Assembly: GCA_019739225.1 (NCBI GenBank)
Contig: JAHHDT010000007.1
Span: 403,606 to 467,605 of the forward strand
Length of the DNA: 64,000 bases
Origin: Aquamicrobium sp.
GTDB lineage: Bacteria; Pseudomonadota; Alphaproteobacteria; Rhizobiales; Rhizobiaceae
Direction of reading: 5' to 3'
Each line of letters starts with the position of its first letter. Position 1 is the first letter of the stretch. The notes under the pieces were generated by a model. That model saw only the letters and a program-made list of their open reading frames with translations, had not been told where the DNA came from and searched no databases. Position numbers and translations under genes: made by a program. Positions 50,577-59,071 of the stretch are shown piece after piece.

Positions 50577-50942
50577 CTAGACCTGGTCGGCATCGAAACG
50601 GGTGCGCGCGTCGTTGATCTTGCCGATGTTCGCGCGCGCCCATAGCGCCAGCCCCTTGACCGGCACGCGCAGGTCGCGGCCGAGATCGGTCAGCTCATAA
50701 TCGACGCGCGGCGGGATCGTCGGATAGACGGTTCGTGTCACCAGCCCGTCGCGCTCGAGCCCCCGCAGGGTCGATGTCAGCATCTTTTGCGAGATGTTGC
50801 CGATCAGCCGGCGCAGCTCATTGAAGCGCATGGGGCCGTCGCTGAGCAGTTCCACCACGAGCACCGTCCACTTGTCGCCGACACGGGACAGCACGTCGCT
50901 AACAGCCTGACAGGCGGTATGGTCGCGGTGACTGAGTGTCAA
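50577..50942 (-). CDS. HxlR-family transcriptional regulator
   Basis: A 121-residue MarR-like winged-helix regulator: ACQAVSDVLSRVGDKWTVLVVELLSDGPMRFNELRRLIGNISQKMLTSTLRGLERDGLVTRTVYPTIPPRVDYELTDLG. The Cys near the N-terminus (residue 10) is where redox- or quinone-sensing HxlR proteins have theirs. A TTG at 50942, 7 nt from GGAGG, is the best start; an ATG further up lies within the operator region. It is divergent from an FMN reductase. Confidence 0.88.
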   Translation of the reverse strand: MTLSHRDHTACQAVSDVLSRVGDKWTVLVVELLSDGPMRFNELRRLIGNISQKMLTSTLRGLERDGLVTRTVYPTIPPRVDYELTDLGRDLRVPVKGLALWARANIGKINDARTRFDADQV

Positions 50943-50954
50943 CAAAGTGCCTCC

Positions 50955-50983
50955 TTGTGCGCTGCAAAACCAGTCTCCTATAT
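50955..50983 (+). promoter_or_regulatory. Promoter of the FMN reductase gene
   Basis: TTGTGC (50955-50960), a 17-nt spacer and CTATAT (50978-50983). The -10 is typical of alphaproteobacteria. The predicted start of transcription falls at the palindromic operator just downstream. Confidence 0.55.
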
Positions 50984-50990
50984 AGCCCCA

Positions 50991-51005
50991 GTATCCAAAG
51001 GATAC
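50991..51005. promoter_or_regulatory. Palindromic HxlR-type operator
   Basis: GTATCC-AAA-GGATAC, a perfect 15-nt dyad in the divergent region between the HxlR gene and the FMN reductase. It is placed over the predicted transcription start, where a repressor would block the reductase promoter. Confidence 0.65.
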
Positions 51006-51031
51006 CATATTTTCCGTGAAAGGACACGATA

Positions 51032-51631
51032 ATGGCAAAGCCAAGGATTGGGGTAATCATCGGTTCAACGCGCCCGGGCCGCTTCGGGGACAAGCCGGCG
51101 GAGTGGATCGCCGAGCGTGCGAAGGCCACCGGTGAGTTCGAGGTCGAGATCGTCGACCTGCGCGACTATCCGCTTCCGTTCTTCGACGAGCAGGCGTCGC
51201 CCGCATACGCCCCCTCGAACGCAGATGGCGCCAAGGCGTGGCAGGACAAGATCGCCAGCCTCGACGGCTACATCATGACCGCCGCCGAATATAATCGCGG
51301 TCCGACGGCCGTGCTGAAGAACGCGCTCGACTACGCCTATAACGAGTGGAACAACAAGCCGGTCGCGTTTGTGGGCTATGGCGGCGTCGGTGGCGCCCGC
51401 GCGATCGAGCAGCTTCGGCTGCATGCGGTCGAGCTTCAGATGAACCCGATCCGCAACGGCGTTCACATCGTCTGGGCCGACTACGCGCAGATCGCCTCCG
51501 GCGACAAGAAGCTTTCCGATTTTGCGCACCTGAACGACGCGGCCGACGGCATGCTGAAGCAGTTCGGTTGGTGGACGAGGGCGCTCAAGACCGCCCGCGA
51601 TGCCGACAAGGCGGCCGCCAAGGCTGCCTGA
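51032..51631 (+). CDS. NADPH-dependent FMN reductase family protein
   Basis: A 199-residue flavodoxin-fold reductase (IGVIIGSTRPGRFGDKPAEWI for FMN phosphate binding; AAEYNRGPTAVLKNALDYAYNEWNNKPVAFVGYGGVGGARAIEQLR for the flavin loop). Members reduce FMN, quinones or azo compounds. Divergence from an HxlR regulator, with a palindrome between, fits the electrophile- or quinone-induced detoxification units known from Bacillus (YodB/HxlR type). Confidence 0.9.
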   Translation: MAKPRIGVIIGSTRPGRFGDKPAEWIAERAKATGEFEVEIVDLRDYPLPFFDEQASPAYAPSNADGAKAWQDKIASLDGYIMTAAEYNRGPTAVLKNALDYAYNEWNNKPVAFVGYGGVGGARAIEQLRLHAVELQMNPIRNGVHIVWADYAQIASGDKKLSDFAHLNDAADGMLKQFGWWTRALKTARDADKAAAKAA

Positions 51632-51644
51632 CGATTATCTCTCC

Positions 51645-51675
51645 GGAACGGCGCGAACCCGGTTCGCGCCGTTCC
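51645..51675. terminator. Palindromic terminator hairpin
   Basis: GGAACGGCGCGAACC and its exact complement are separated by 1 nt (an effective stem of about 12 bp) between two convergent stop codons. There is no T-run, so it is probably a bidirectional transcription end or 3' stabiliser. Confidence 0.6.
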
Positions 51676-51681
51676 GAGACC

Positions 51682-52992
51682 TCATGGCATATGTTCGCGG
51701 TGGGTCTTGATCGAGCGGATCGCCAGCACTTTGTCGATGCGGCGGCCGTCGAGGTCCACGACCTCGAAACGCCAGCCGAGCGCGTGCACGGACTCGCCGG
51801 TTGCCGGCAGGTGATGCATGTGCGACAGCACGAAGCCGGCAAGCGTCTGGTAGTCACGCTTTGCTGGCAGCGTTACCCCCAGCAGATCAGCCATCTCGTC
51901 AATCGGCATATAGCCGGCAAGCAGCCATGAGCCGTCGTCGCGCTGCACGGCGACAGCTTCTTCCTCATCGTCCAGATCCGACTTGAAGACCCCGGTGATC
52001 GTCTCGAGGATGTCGGCGGGTGTGACCACGCCTTCGAAATCGCCATACTCGTCATGAACGAGCGCCATTGGCATATCGGCTTCTTTCAAAGTCGTCAGCA
52101 CATCGAGCGCGTCGGCGTTGTCGTGAACGATCGGCGCAGGGTGGATGAGCGTACGCAGGTCGAACGTGCGTTTGCCGACGAGGGCGGCCAGCGCCTCCCT
52201 GGTGCGCACCACACCGATCATCTTGTCGACACTGCCATCGGCCACCGGCAGCAGCGCATGCCGCGCTTCCAGCAGCTTGGTGCGCAGGTTGGCCTTGCTG
52301 TCCCTGGCGTCCAGCCAGTCGATCTCCGTTCGCGGCGTCATGATCGCGCGGACGCTGCGGTCGGCGAGCCGCATCACGCCCGCGATCATCTTGCGTTCGT
52401 CGCTTTCCACGACGCCGTGGCTCTCAGCTTCCGCGATGAGGCTTACGATCTCCTCGTCGGTCACCTTGGAGGCGCCTTCGTCCGACTGGCCAAGCAGGCT
52501 CAGCACCGTCTTGCCCGAGATGTCCAGCAGCCAGACCAGCGGAGCGCCGAGCACCGACAGGATGTGCATGGCAGGCGCGACACGCGAGGCCACGCCCTCC
52601 GGGTTGCGCAGGGCAATCTGCTTGGGCACGAGTTCGCCGATGATCAGCGATCCATAGGTGATGAGGGCAACGACCGTGCCCACGCCGAGCGTGCCGGCCA
52701 GGCTTGGGGACAGCCCGAGTTCGGTAAGCCAGGAAGACATCCTCAGGCCAAGCGTCGCGCCCGAGAAGGCGCCCGACAGCACGCCCACGAGCGTGATGCC
52801 GATCTGAACCGTGGAAAGGAACCTGCCCGGATCGGCGGCAAGTTTCGCGGCCTTTGCTGCTCCCGTGTTACCACGCTCGGCCATCGCGGCGAGACGCGCC
52901 GGCCGCGCCGAGACGACCGCCAGTTCCGACATGGCCAATAGGCCGTTGACGCAGATGAGAACAACGACGATGGCGATTTCGACTGTAAGCAT
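51682..52992 (-). CDS. CNNM/CorC-like (hemolysin family) membrane protein
   Basis: A 436-residue protein with an N-terminal DUF21/CNNM membrane domain (about 1-190; LLAMSELAVVSARPARLAAMAERGNTGAAKAAKLA), a CBS pair (about 205-330; IMTPRTEIDWLDARD; MALVHDEYGDFEGVVTPADILETITG) and a C-terminal CorC_HlyC domain (DDGSWLLAGYMPIDEMADLLG). Bacterial relatives take part in Mg2+/Co2+ efflux; the old name hemolysin is misleading. Alone on its transcript. Confidence 0.92.
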   Translation of the reverse strand: MLTVEIAIVVVLICVNGLLAMSELAVVSARPARLAAMAERGNTGAAKAAKLAADPGRFLSTVQIGITLVGVLSGAFSGATLGLRMSSWLTELGLSPSLAGTLGVGTVVALITYGSLIIGELVPKQIALRNPEGVASRVAPAMHILSVLGAPLVWLLDISGKTVLSLLGQSDEGASKVTDEEIVSLIAEAESHGVVESDERKMIAGVMRLADRSVRAIMTPRTEIDWLDARDSKANLRTKLLEARHALLPVADGSVDKMIGVVRTREALAALVGKRTFDLRTLIHPAPIVHDNADALDVLTTLKEADMPMALVHDEYGDFEGVVTPADILETITGVFKSDLDDEEEAVAVQRDDGSWLLAGYMPIDEMADLLGVTLPAKRDYQTLAGFVLSHMHHLPATGESVHALGWRFEVVDLDGRRIDKVLAIRSIKTHREHMP

Positions 52993-53059
52993 GATTTCCG
53001 CTTAGCACCGACAATGCCTTCGCGCGACAGGAAACTTGCTGCGCCTGCGCCCGACAGGC

Positions 53060-53881
53060 CTACTTGCAGGCGACGTAACCGTTGCGGCGGTTCTTGATGT
53101 CGAAGTGGAAGTGGTCAGCGTGAGCTGCGTTGTAGCCCGGTCCGAGAACGGTGCTGAAATAGTCGCAGCCGCCTGTGCGGACATTGTTGAGCAGGCTGCG
53201 CTGGCGGAAACTGAACCAGCCGGGCTTGCGCACGTCGATGTCGCTGCCGTTCTTGAGCTCGATGCGCATGACGTCGAGCGCGTTGCCCTTGGAATGCTCC
53301 GAGGCGACGCCGCCCGAGCCAGCGATGTTGCGGCAGGAGTAGCTGGAGCCCTGATGGATGGTCTTCACACCGCTCAGATAGCGCCAGCGCGCAGCGGGCG
53401 CGAGTTCTTTCTTGGTCCAACTCGCAAAGGCCAGCGCCATGTCGCAGCTCAGGGTTGCGGCCGGCTTCATCTGGATATTGCCGGACAGGCGGCTCACCTG
53501 CACCGGGTGGTCGATGCGGCAGGACCCTCCCTGGTTGATCGGCGCCAGATCCTGATATGTTGCGCCCATCCTGCGCAACTGTCGTCGGCACTCAACTTCG
53601 CTCGCGGGCATTGCCGCGCCAGGCGAGGCGCGAGGCGTCGACAGGCGGGGGTAGGCAGCCGTCATCGCGCTCAGAGGTGCGAGCCTTGCAAGTCCGCGCG
53701 GCTGCGAGATGGAGGAGGTCTGCGCGCCGACATCGACGGTCGGCGTCAGCACGCTGCTGACCGAGCATGAGGTGAAAGCGAGCGCACCCGCACCGATCGC
53801 CGCCGCCCGCACTAGGGTGCGCGCGCGTTTGCGGATCGATCCAAAGAGTGTCGCTGCCCCGTTACGCAATACTTCGGGCAT
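53060..53881 (-). CDS. Extensin-family lipoprotein
   Basis: A 273-residue protein. The N-terminus has a hydrophobic stretch and a lipobox-like FTSC (C39). The C-terminal extensin-like domain (about 90-273) has the conserved pairs CRRQLRRMGATYQDLAPINQGGSCRIDHPVQVSRL, SCRNIAGSGGVASEHSKGNALDVMRIELKNG and NAAHADHFHFDIKNRR. The His/Asp pattern resembles zinc peptidase folds related to VanY/MepA, so a role in the cell wall is possible. It is followed by a second paralogue upstream on the same strand. Confidence 0.85.
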   Translation of the reverse strand: MPEVLRNGAATLFGSIRKRARTLVRAAAIGAGALAFTSCSVSSVLTPTVDVGAQTSSISQPRGLARLAPLSAMTAAYPRLSTPRASPGAAMPASEVECRRQLRRMGATYQDLAPINQGGSCRIDHPVQVSRLSGNIQMKPAATLSCDMALAFASWTKKELAPAARWRYLSGVKTIHQGSSYSCRNIAGSGGVASEHSKGNALDVMRIELKNGSDIDVRKPGWFSFRQRSLLNNVRTGGCDYFSTVLGPGYNAAHADHFHFDIKNRRNGYVACK

Positions 53882-53975
53882 CCCGTCTTCCCTGTCCCGT
53901 ACGCTTGTAGTCTAGCCGGGAAGGGTAAAGGAAACCTGTGCGGGTGGATTCACCGCTGTGGCGGCAATGGGGCAG

Positions 53976-54701
53976 CTATTCGCACCACGTTCCACCGTTT
54001 CGCCTGCGGGCGAGGTCGAAATGGAAGTGGTCGGCGTGGTCCGCGTCGCTGCCGGGGCCGAGCACGGTCTTGAAAGGACCGCACGCTGCCTTCTGGATGG
54101 CCTTGACCAGCCTGGAACGGCGCGGCGCCGCCGATCCATGCGCCTGGACCTCGATGCGCGATCCGTCTTCAAGCACCAGCGATCCCCAGTCGAGCGCGTT
54201 GGCGAAAGCGTGTTCGGATAGCTTTTTGGAGCCGTTGCGTGGCCGGCACACATAGGCCGAGACCTGCTCGATGGCGGCGAGGTCCGATCCGAATGCGCCT
54301 CGCGTCAGCGGGCCGGCATGGTCGTGCACAAACCTCGCTGATGCCTCCGCCATCGCACAGGTCAGCACGGCCGGCGGGCGCAACTCGACCGTTTCCGAAA
54401 GGCGCGAGACGGTCACGGGATATGAAGCCGAGCAGCCCATCTCGTCCTTGAGAGGCTCATGTTCCTCGAATGTGACATCCAGCTCCGTCAGCCGTTCGCG
54501 GCATTGCACTTCGGCAGATGGCATCCTGGCAGGCGGCTTGACGGCGGGACCCGGCTGCTTCGGTTCGGCTGGTTCCTGTTTCGGCTGAGGCGCTTCCATC
54601 GTCGCCGGCAACTCGCCGACTTCGGCCGAATACGACGGTGCGAGCAATGTCAGGCTCGCCAGCAGAAACAGGATCGCTCGGGACTTCCGCGCCAAGTTCA
54701 T
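53976..54701 (-). CDS. Extensin-family exported protein, second copy
   Basis: A 241-residue paralogue with a signal peptide (MNLARKSRAILFLLASLTLLAPSYSA) and a Pro/Glu-rich linker. The same domain follows: CRERLTELDVTFEEHEPLKDEMGCSASYPVTVSRL, VCRPRNGSKKLSEHAFANALDWGSLVLEDG, DADHADHFHFDLARRR. It starts at ATG 54701; a GTG at 54752 would add 17 residues ahead of the signal. Arranged in tandem with the lipoprotein copy, 94 nt apart. Confidence 0.85.
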   Translation of the reverse strand: MNLARKSRAILFLLASLTLLAPSYSAEVGELPATMEAPQPKQEPAEPKQPGPAVKPPARMPSAEVQCRERLTELDVTFEEHEPLKDEMGCSASYPVTVSRLSETVELRPPAVLTCAMAEASARFVHDHAGPLTRGAFGSDLAAIEQVSAYVCRPRNGSKKLSEHAFANALDWGSLVLEDGSRIEVQAHGSAAPRRSRLVKAIQKAACGPFKTVLGPGSDADHADHFHFDLARRRNGGTWCE

Positions 54702-54777
54702 CTTTTTGAAGTGGGCGGCAGGGGAGGCCACGGCAACCGTTGTCGGCTTCACTTACCGTAACCGTTCGTTGCAGGCA

Positions 54778-55206
54778 TCAGGCTCCGATCGCTTCCAGGC
54801 CCTCTTCAAGCCAGTCGCCCAGCATCGGCATGCCGAGCAGATATTTCGTCGCGCGCCGTCCGGCACCGCGCTGGCGGGCTTCCGCGACGGCGGCCTCCCA
54901 TTCGGAGGCGTCGAAATCGCCGCGGCCGATCCAGGCGATCGCGATCAGTTCGGCGGCCTCGTCGACATTCAAGTCGTTCATGAGGGCGCGCAACTCGCGT
55001 TCGGTCAGGTCTTCCGCCTCCTCCTCGGCCAGCCCGTCATGGTGGTGCGAATCGTGCGAGCTGTCGTCCAGCTCGATCTCATGTTCGCCGCCTGCCTCGT
55101 AGTCGTGGTTGAGCGCGGCACTGATGGCCTTGGCCTTCAACACGAAGAGCCGCACCGTATCGGGGCCGATGGTCAGCTCCCATTCCTTCTGGATCCGTTT
55201 CTGCAA
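54778..55206 (-). CDS. DUF3775 protein
   Basis: A 142-residue protein of DUF3775 (KEWELTIGPDTVRLFVLKAKAISAAL, then an acidic/His-rich linker EHEIELDDSSHDSHHHDGLAEEEAEDLTERELRALMNDLNVDEAAELIAIAWIGRGDFDASEWEAAVAEAR). A TTG at 55206 lies 7 nt from AAGGAG and matches the usual start; ATGs at 55233 and 55236 lack a ribosome-binding site. The function of the family is unknown. Confidence 0.82.
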   Translation of the reverse strand: MQKRIQKEWELTIGPDTVRLFVLKAKAISAALNHDYEAGGEHEIELDDSSHDSHHHDGLAEEEAEDLTERELRALMNDLNVDEAAELIAIAWIGRGDFDASEWEAAVAEARQRGAGRRATKYLLGMPMLGDWLEEGLEAIGA

Positions 55207-55314
55207 CGTCTCGCTCCTTGAAGAACGGTTCATCATAGCGGATTTCTGGTGATTTTCATGTCGGAGTTGTGCAATGGCTGATCTTCGCTTTCCTCTCGCG
55301 CAAAACGGTCCCGC

Positions 55315-55665
55315 ATGTCGTTCCTGCTGTCGCCCAAGGTGTTGCCGGTGCTGCTGCTCGTCGCGTCCAACGTCTTCATGACGTTGGCGTGGTACGGCCA
55401 TCTCAAATTCAAGACCGCGCCGCTTTACGTCGCGGTTTTCGCGAGCTGGATGATCGCCTTCGTCGAGTACTGGCTTGCGGTGCCTGCGAACCGGATCGGT
55501 CATTCGGTCTATTCGGCGGCAGAGCTCAAGACCATGCAGGAAATCATCACTCTGGTGGTCTTCGCGGTGTTTTCGGTGCTTTACCTCAAGGAGGCGATCA
55601 CCTGGAATCACCTTGCCGGCTTCGCCCTGATCGCGGGCGGGGCAGCCCTGATATTCAGGGGCTGA
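55315..55665 (+). CDS. DMT-family small membrane protein (DUF486)
   Basis: A 116-residue protein with four membrane segments (VLPVLLLVASNVFMTLAWYGHLKFK; FASWMIAFVEYWLAVPANRIG; ITLVVFAVFSVLYLKEAI; HLAGFALIAGGAALIFRG), the DUF486 pattern. It is probably an inner-membrane protein acting as a dimer, like small multidrug-resistance-type proteins. The substrate is unknown. Confidence 0.9.
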   Translation: MSFLLSPKVLPVLLLVASNVFMTLAWYGHLKFKTAPLYVAVFASWMIAFVEYWLAVPANRIGHSVYSAAELKTMQEIITLVVFAVFSVLYLKEAITWNHLAGFALIAGGAALIFRG

Positions 55666-55757
55666 CGGGCGGGCGGCGAAGTGCCGCTGGTCTGGACCAG
55701 TCAAAATTCTTCGTGAAAAACGCGGCAGAACCGTTATATTTGGTCGAACAAGCAATG

Positions 55758-55797
55758 AACGGTTCGTTGGCCGCGGCTGCCGGACCGTTTTCTTTTT
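55758..55797 (+). terminator. Leader terminator/attenuator upstream of greA
   Basis: AACGGT (55758-55763) pairs with ACCGTT (55784-55789) around an inner GC-rich hairpin, followed by TTTCTTTTTG (55788-55797). It lies about 57 nt before the greA start, after a possible -10 (TTATAT, 55734-55739). Transcripts could end here and release a short RNA. Confidence 0.5.
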
Positions 55798-55854
55798 GTG
55801 TCTCGCGCCATGGATGCGCGGACCGGAAAAAGACAAAGGAAAGGGTCGACTGAC

Positions 55855-56328
55855 ATGAACAAGGTCCCGATGACGGTCGGTGGGTTCGAGACGCTGAAGG
55901 AGGAGCTGCGCTGGCGCCAGCAGGAAGAGCGTCCGCGGATCATCGAGGCGATATCGGAGGCGCGTTCTCATGGTGACCTTTCGGAGAACGCGGAATATCA
56001 CGCTGCCAAGGAATCGCAGAGCCTCAACGAAGGCCGCGTCAACGAACTCGAGGATCTGATCGCGCGCGCCGACGTCATCGACGTGTCGAAGCTGTCCGGC
56101 GACAAGGTCAAGTTCGGCGCGACCGTCGTGCTGGTCGACGAGGACACCGAGGAAGAAAAGACCTACCAGATCGTCGGCGACCAGGAAGCCGACGTGAAGG
56201 CCGGCCGCATCTCCATTTCCTCGCCGATCGCGCGGGCGCTGATCGGCAAGGGCGTCGGCGACGAGGTCGAGGTCAATGCGCCGGGCGGCGCGCGCGGCTA
56301 CGAGATCGTCGAGCTGCGCTGGGCGTGA
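55855..56328 (+). CDS. greA: Transcription elongation factor GreA
   Basis: GreA rescues backtracked RNA polymerase by stimulating transcript cleavage. The 157-residue protein has the coiled-coil N-domain ([45 protein letters not shown]), with the acidic tip DLSENAEY. The C-domain ends [32 protein letters not shown]. The ATG at 55855 is the conserved start. The next gene (lpcC) overlaps its stop by 4 nt. Confidence 0.96.
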   Translation: MNKVPMTVGGFETLKEELRWRQQEERPRIIEAISEARSHGDLSENAEYHAAKESQSLNEGRVNELEDLIARADVIDVSKLSGDKVKFGATVVLVDEDTEEEKTYQIVGDQEADVKAGRISISSPIARALIGKGVGDEVEVNAPGGARGYEIVELRWA

Positions 56329-57410
56329 GCGGGGCAGCGCACGCCGGGACACCGGCTCGCGTCGCCATGTCGCGCGTCCTTGCGATAGCGCCGAATTTCA
56401 AGCGCCGCCTGTCAGGCGTCACGAGCACCATCATCCAGCTCGTGCCGCTGCAGGCAGCATCCATCGGCATTGCCACGCTCGGCCCGGGCCTGCCCGACCA
56501 TCTGCCGAAGATGCGATGGTGGCAGGTGCCGGCGCTGCTCAAGCGCCCGGTGGGTGGGCGCTTCCGGGTCTGGCATGCGCGCCGCAATGTCGAGATGCTC
56601 GGCGGCTTGATCCTGAGAGATATTTTCCGCGCACCGCTGAAGCTCGTCTTCACGTCCGCCTCGCAGCGTGCGCATACCGGCTGGACGCGTTTCCTCATTC
56701 GCCGGATGGACGAGGTTGTCGCCACCAGCCGCAAGACGGCTGCCTATCTCGAAGTGCCGCATAGCGTCATCATGCACGGCATCGATACCGGCCGGTTCCA
56801 CCCGGCCGAGGAAAAGGCCGAGGCCGTTCGCGCGGTCGGGCTCGACACCGCTTTTCGCTATATTGGCTGTTTCGGGCGCGTGCGGCGGCAAAAGGGCACA
56901 GACCTGTTCGTCGATGCGATGATCGCGCTGCTGCCGCACCACCCGGGATGGGCGGCCGTGGTCGCCGGTCGCGCCACGGCGCAGCACAAGGCGTTCGAGG
57001 ACGAGTTGCGCGAGCGTGTTGCCGCCGCCGGCCTTTCGGATCGCATCCTGTTCGTTGGCGAGCATCGCGACATCGAACGCTGGTATCGAGCGCTGTCTCT
57101 TTTCGTCGCGCCGCAACGCTGGGAAGGGTTCGGGCTGACGCCGCTGGAGGCGATGGCAAGCGGCGCGCCGGTGGTGGCCGCCGATGTCGGCGCGTTTTCC
57201 GAACTCATCAAGGAAGGCGAGACCGGCACGGTGATCGCCGCTGACGACCTTGCGCCAATGACGACGGCGGTAGAAGATTATCTGCGCGATCCGCAGCGGG
57301 CGGAACTTCATGGGGAAAACGGCCGCCGGCATGTCGCTGCGCGGTTCCGTCTCGAAGGCGAGGCGGAGCGCTTGATCGAGATTTACAGGCGGCTCTCACA
57401 GGCTGTCTGA
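56325..57410 (+). CDS. lpcC: LPS core mannosyltransferase LpcC-like (GT4)
   Basis: A 361-residue GT4 enzyme. The opening [21 protein letters not shown] and the block [55 protein letters not shown] match rhizobial LpcC, which adds mannose to the lipopolysaccharide inner core. The nucleotide-sugar site has the GT4 motif [18 protein letters not shown] at 56325 overlaps the greA stop (GTGA); an ATG at 56367 is an alternative start. Co-transcription with greA is likely. Confidence 0.88.
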   Translation: MSGAAHAGTPARVAMSRVLAIAPNFKRRLSGVTSTIIQLVPLQAASIGIATLGPGLPDHLPKMRWWQVPALLKRPVGGRFRVWHARRNVEMLGGLILRDIFRAPLKLVFTSASQRAHTGWTRFLIRRMDEVVATSRKTAAYLEVPHSVIMHGIDTGRFHPAEEKAEAVRAVGLDTAFRYIGCFGRVRRQKGTDLFVDAMIALLPHHPGWAAVVAGRATAQHKAFEDELRERVAAAGLSDRILFVGEHRDIERWYRALSLFVAPQRWEGFGLTPLEAMASGAPVVAADVGAFSELIKEGETGTVIAADDLAPMTTAVEDYLRDPQRAELHGENGRRHVAARFRLEGEAERLIEIYRRLSQAV

Positions 57411-57454
57411 GGCTGCCCGCTGTCATCGACAGATCGCGGGCAAAAGGGGGAAGA

Positions 57455-58225
57455 ATGCCGGGGCTTATCGAATCGCTGGAAAAGGCGATTGCCAAACTCT
57501 ATCGCAAGCGCGTCTCGCGCAGGCTCTATGAGCAGTCTTCGAAAGCCGTCGAGCATGGCCCGTTTGCCGGCATGAAGCTGATCGCCTTTTCCCACATATC
57601 CAGCGCACCTCTCGCGCTCAAGCTGTTCGGCCTCTATGAGCGGGAGGTCGTTGACTTCCTTGTCTCGCAAAAAGGCATGGACACGCTCATCAATCTGGGC
57701 GCCGGCGACGGCTATTTCAGTGTCGGGCTGTTGAGATCCGGCACGGTCGACCGCGCGTTAAGCTTCGAGATCGACCGGAAGGGCCGCGAGGCGATTGCGC
57801 AGAATGCCGAACAGAACGGCGTTTCCGACAAGGTCCGGATTTTCGGCGCGGCGGACGGCAACCTGCTGCAAACCCTGCAGGCCGAAGGCGTCGTTCCCGC
57901 ATCGACCCTCTTCCTGTGCGACATCGAAGGCGCGGAGTTCGCGGTCGTCGATGATGCCTTGGCCGAGTTCCTCGCAGACGCGACCTTCGTCATCGAGATC
58001 CACGATTTTCTGTTCGCGGACGGTGCGGCCCGGCTGGAGGCGCTGAAGACGCGCCTTGGACGCCATCATGACGTCGAGATGGTCAAGGCAGGGCCTGCCG
58101 ACTGGCGAGGCATAGCCCAACTGGAGGCGCTTCACGACAATGCGCGGGCATTGGTGACGTCGGACGGGCGCAAGAAGCTGGGGCTGTGGCTGTTCGCGCT
58201 GCCTAAAGGTCAGCCCAGCAGATAA
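57455..58225 (+). CDS. SAM-dependent methyltransferase-like protein
   Basis: A 256-residue protein with a SAM-binding core (LINLGAGDGYFSVGLLRSGTVDRALSFEIDRKGREAIAQNAEQNG; ASTLFLCDIEGAEFAVVDD). The IEGAEF motif resembles FkbM-type enzymes. It starts 44 nt after lpcC, so it might act on a cell-surface glycan, by context only. Its last 16 nt overlap the convergent FkbM gene. Confidence 0.82.
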   Translation: MPGLIESLEKAIAKLYRKRVSRRLYEQSSKAVEHGPFAGMKLIAFSHISSAPLALKLFGLYEREVVDFLVSQKGMDTLINLGAGDGYFSVGLLRSGTVDRALSFEIDRKGREAIAQNAEQNGVSDKVRIFGAADGNLLQTLQAEGVVPASTLFLCDIEGAEFAVVDDALAEFLADATFVIEIHDFLFADGAARLEALKTRLGRHHDVEMVKAGPADWRGIAQLEALHDNARALVTSDGRKKLGLWLFALPKGQPSR

Positions 58226-59061
58226 AAGGAATTGTTCCGGGACCGGCCCATCAGCCGGTATCCGCGCTTCGCGAAAGCGGCGGCGCAGGCCGGATAGTCC
58301 TCGTTGCCCGACGGATGTTCGATGACGATGCGCGCCGGCAGCAGGGAGGCGTCGCATGTCTCGATGAAGGGAGCGAGAACGCGGTCCTCGTGGCCCTCGA
58401 TGTCGATCTTCAACCCGTCGATCCGCTTCACCTGCGCCTCGTCGAGGATCGACCGCAATGTGCGGATGGGGATCGAGCCGGGCACGCTATCGTCGACCGA
58501 GACGATTGCGATGTCGTTCTTGCGGATGCTGAGCGAGCCCATGCCTTCGCGGTCGCTCACCGCACAGGGGAAAATCGCGATGTTGTCGAGGCCCGAGGCT
58601 TTCGCATTCCAGGCAAGCCGTCGCGCCATCAGCCGGTTCGCGTCGATCGCCACGACCTTGCCGTTCGGTCCCGCCTGCCTTGCAAGCGGCAAGGTGTAGA
58701 GGCCGATATTGGCTCCTATATCCAGAAACGTGCCACCTGCGGGAACGCCCTCGATCAGGAAGTCTAGATCGGCCGCGTTGTAGCGCGGGTTCAGCAGGAT
58801 ACCGAACTCGATCAGGTTGTTGCGGCCACGCAGGCGATAGGCGCAACCGCGAAACAGCACGTCCAGCGGCCGATCTCCGCCACCCATCACGAGCCGGGTC
58901 ATGGTGCGTCGGAAAAGCCCGCGATGCAGCACGCTGCCGGCGGCAAGCGCGACAAGCGCCTTCTGCCGCGCATCGGGCGCAAAATGTCCGAACGGCAGAT
59001 GCTCGTCGTGATCCGAGCCTTCATGCTCTTCACTGGCAAGCGGCCTGGTTGGCGAGGTCAT
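58210..59061 (-). CDS. FkbM-family methyltransferase
   Basis: A 283-residue methyltransferase. The FkbM block is visible: GTFLDIGANIGLYTLPLARQAGPNGKVVAIDANRLMARRLAWNAKASGLDNI, then RIDGLKIDIEGHEDRVLAPFIETC. Enzymes of this family O-methylate sugars or polyketides. It is convergent with the preceding methyltransferase gene (16-nt overlap) and close to the Lrp-type gene upstream (10 nt), so it may share that transcript. Confidence 0.87.
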   Translation of the reverse strand: MTSPTRPLASEEHEGSDHDEHLPFGHFAPDARQKALVALAAGSVLHRGLFRRTMTRLVMGGGDRPLDVLFRGCAYRLRGRNNLIEFGILLNPRYNAADLDFLIEGVPAGGTFLDIGANIGLYTLPLARQAGPNGKVVAIDANRLMARRLAWNAKASGLDNIAIFPCAVSDREGMGSLSIRKNDIAIVSVDDSVPGSIPIRTLRSILDEAQVKRIDGLKIDIEGHEDRVLAPFIETCDASLLPARIVIEHPSGNEDYPACAAAFAKRGYRLMGRSRNNSFYLLG

Positions 59062-59071
59062 TCTGGAAAGC

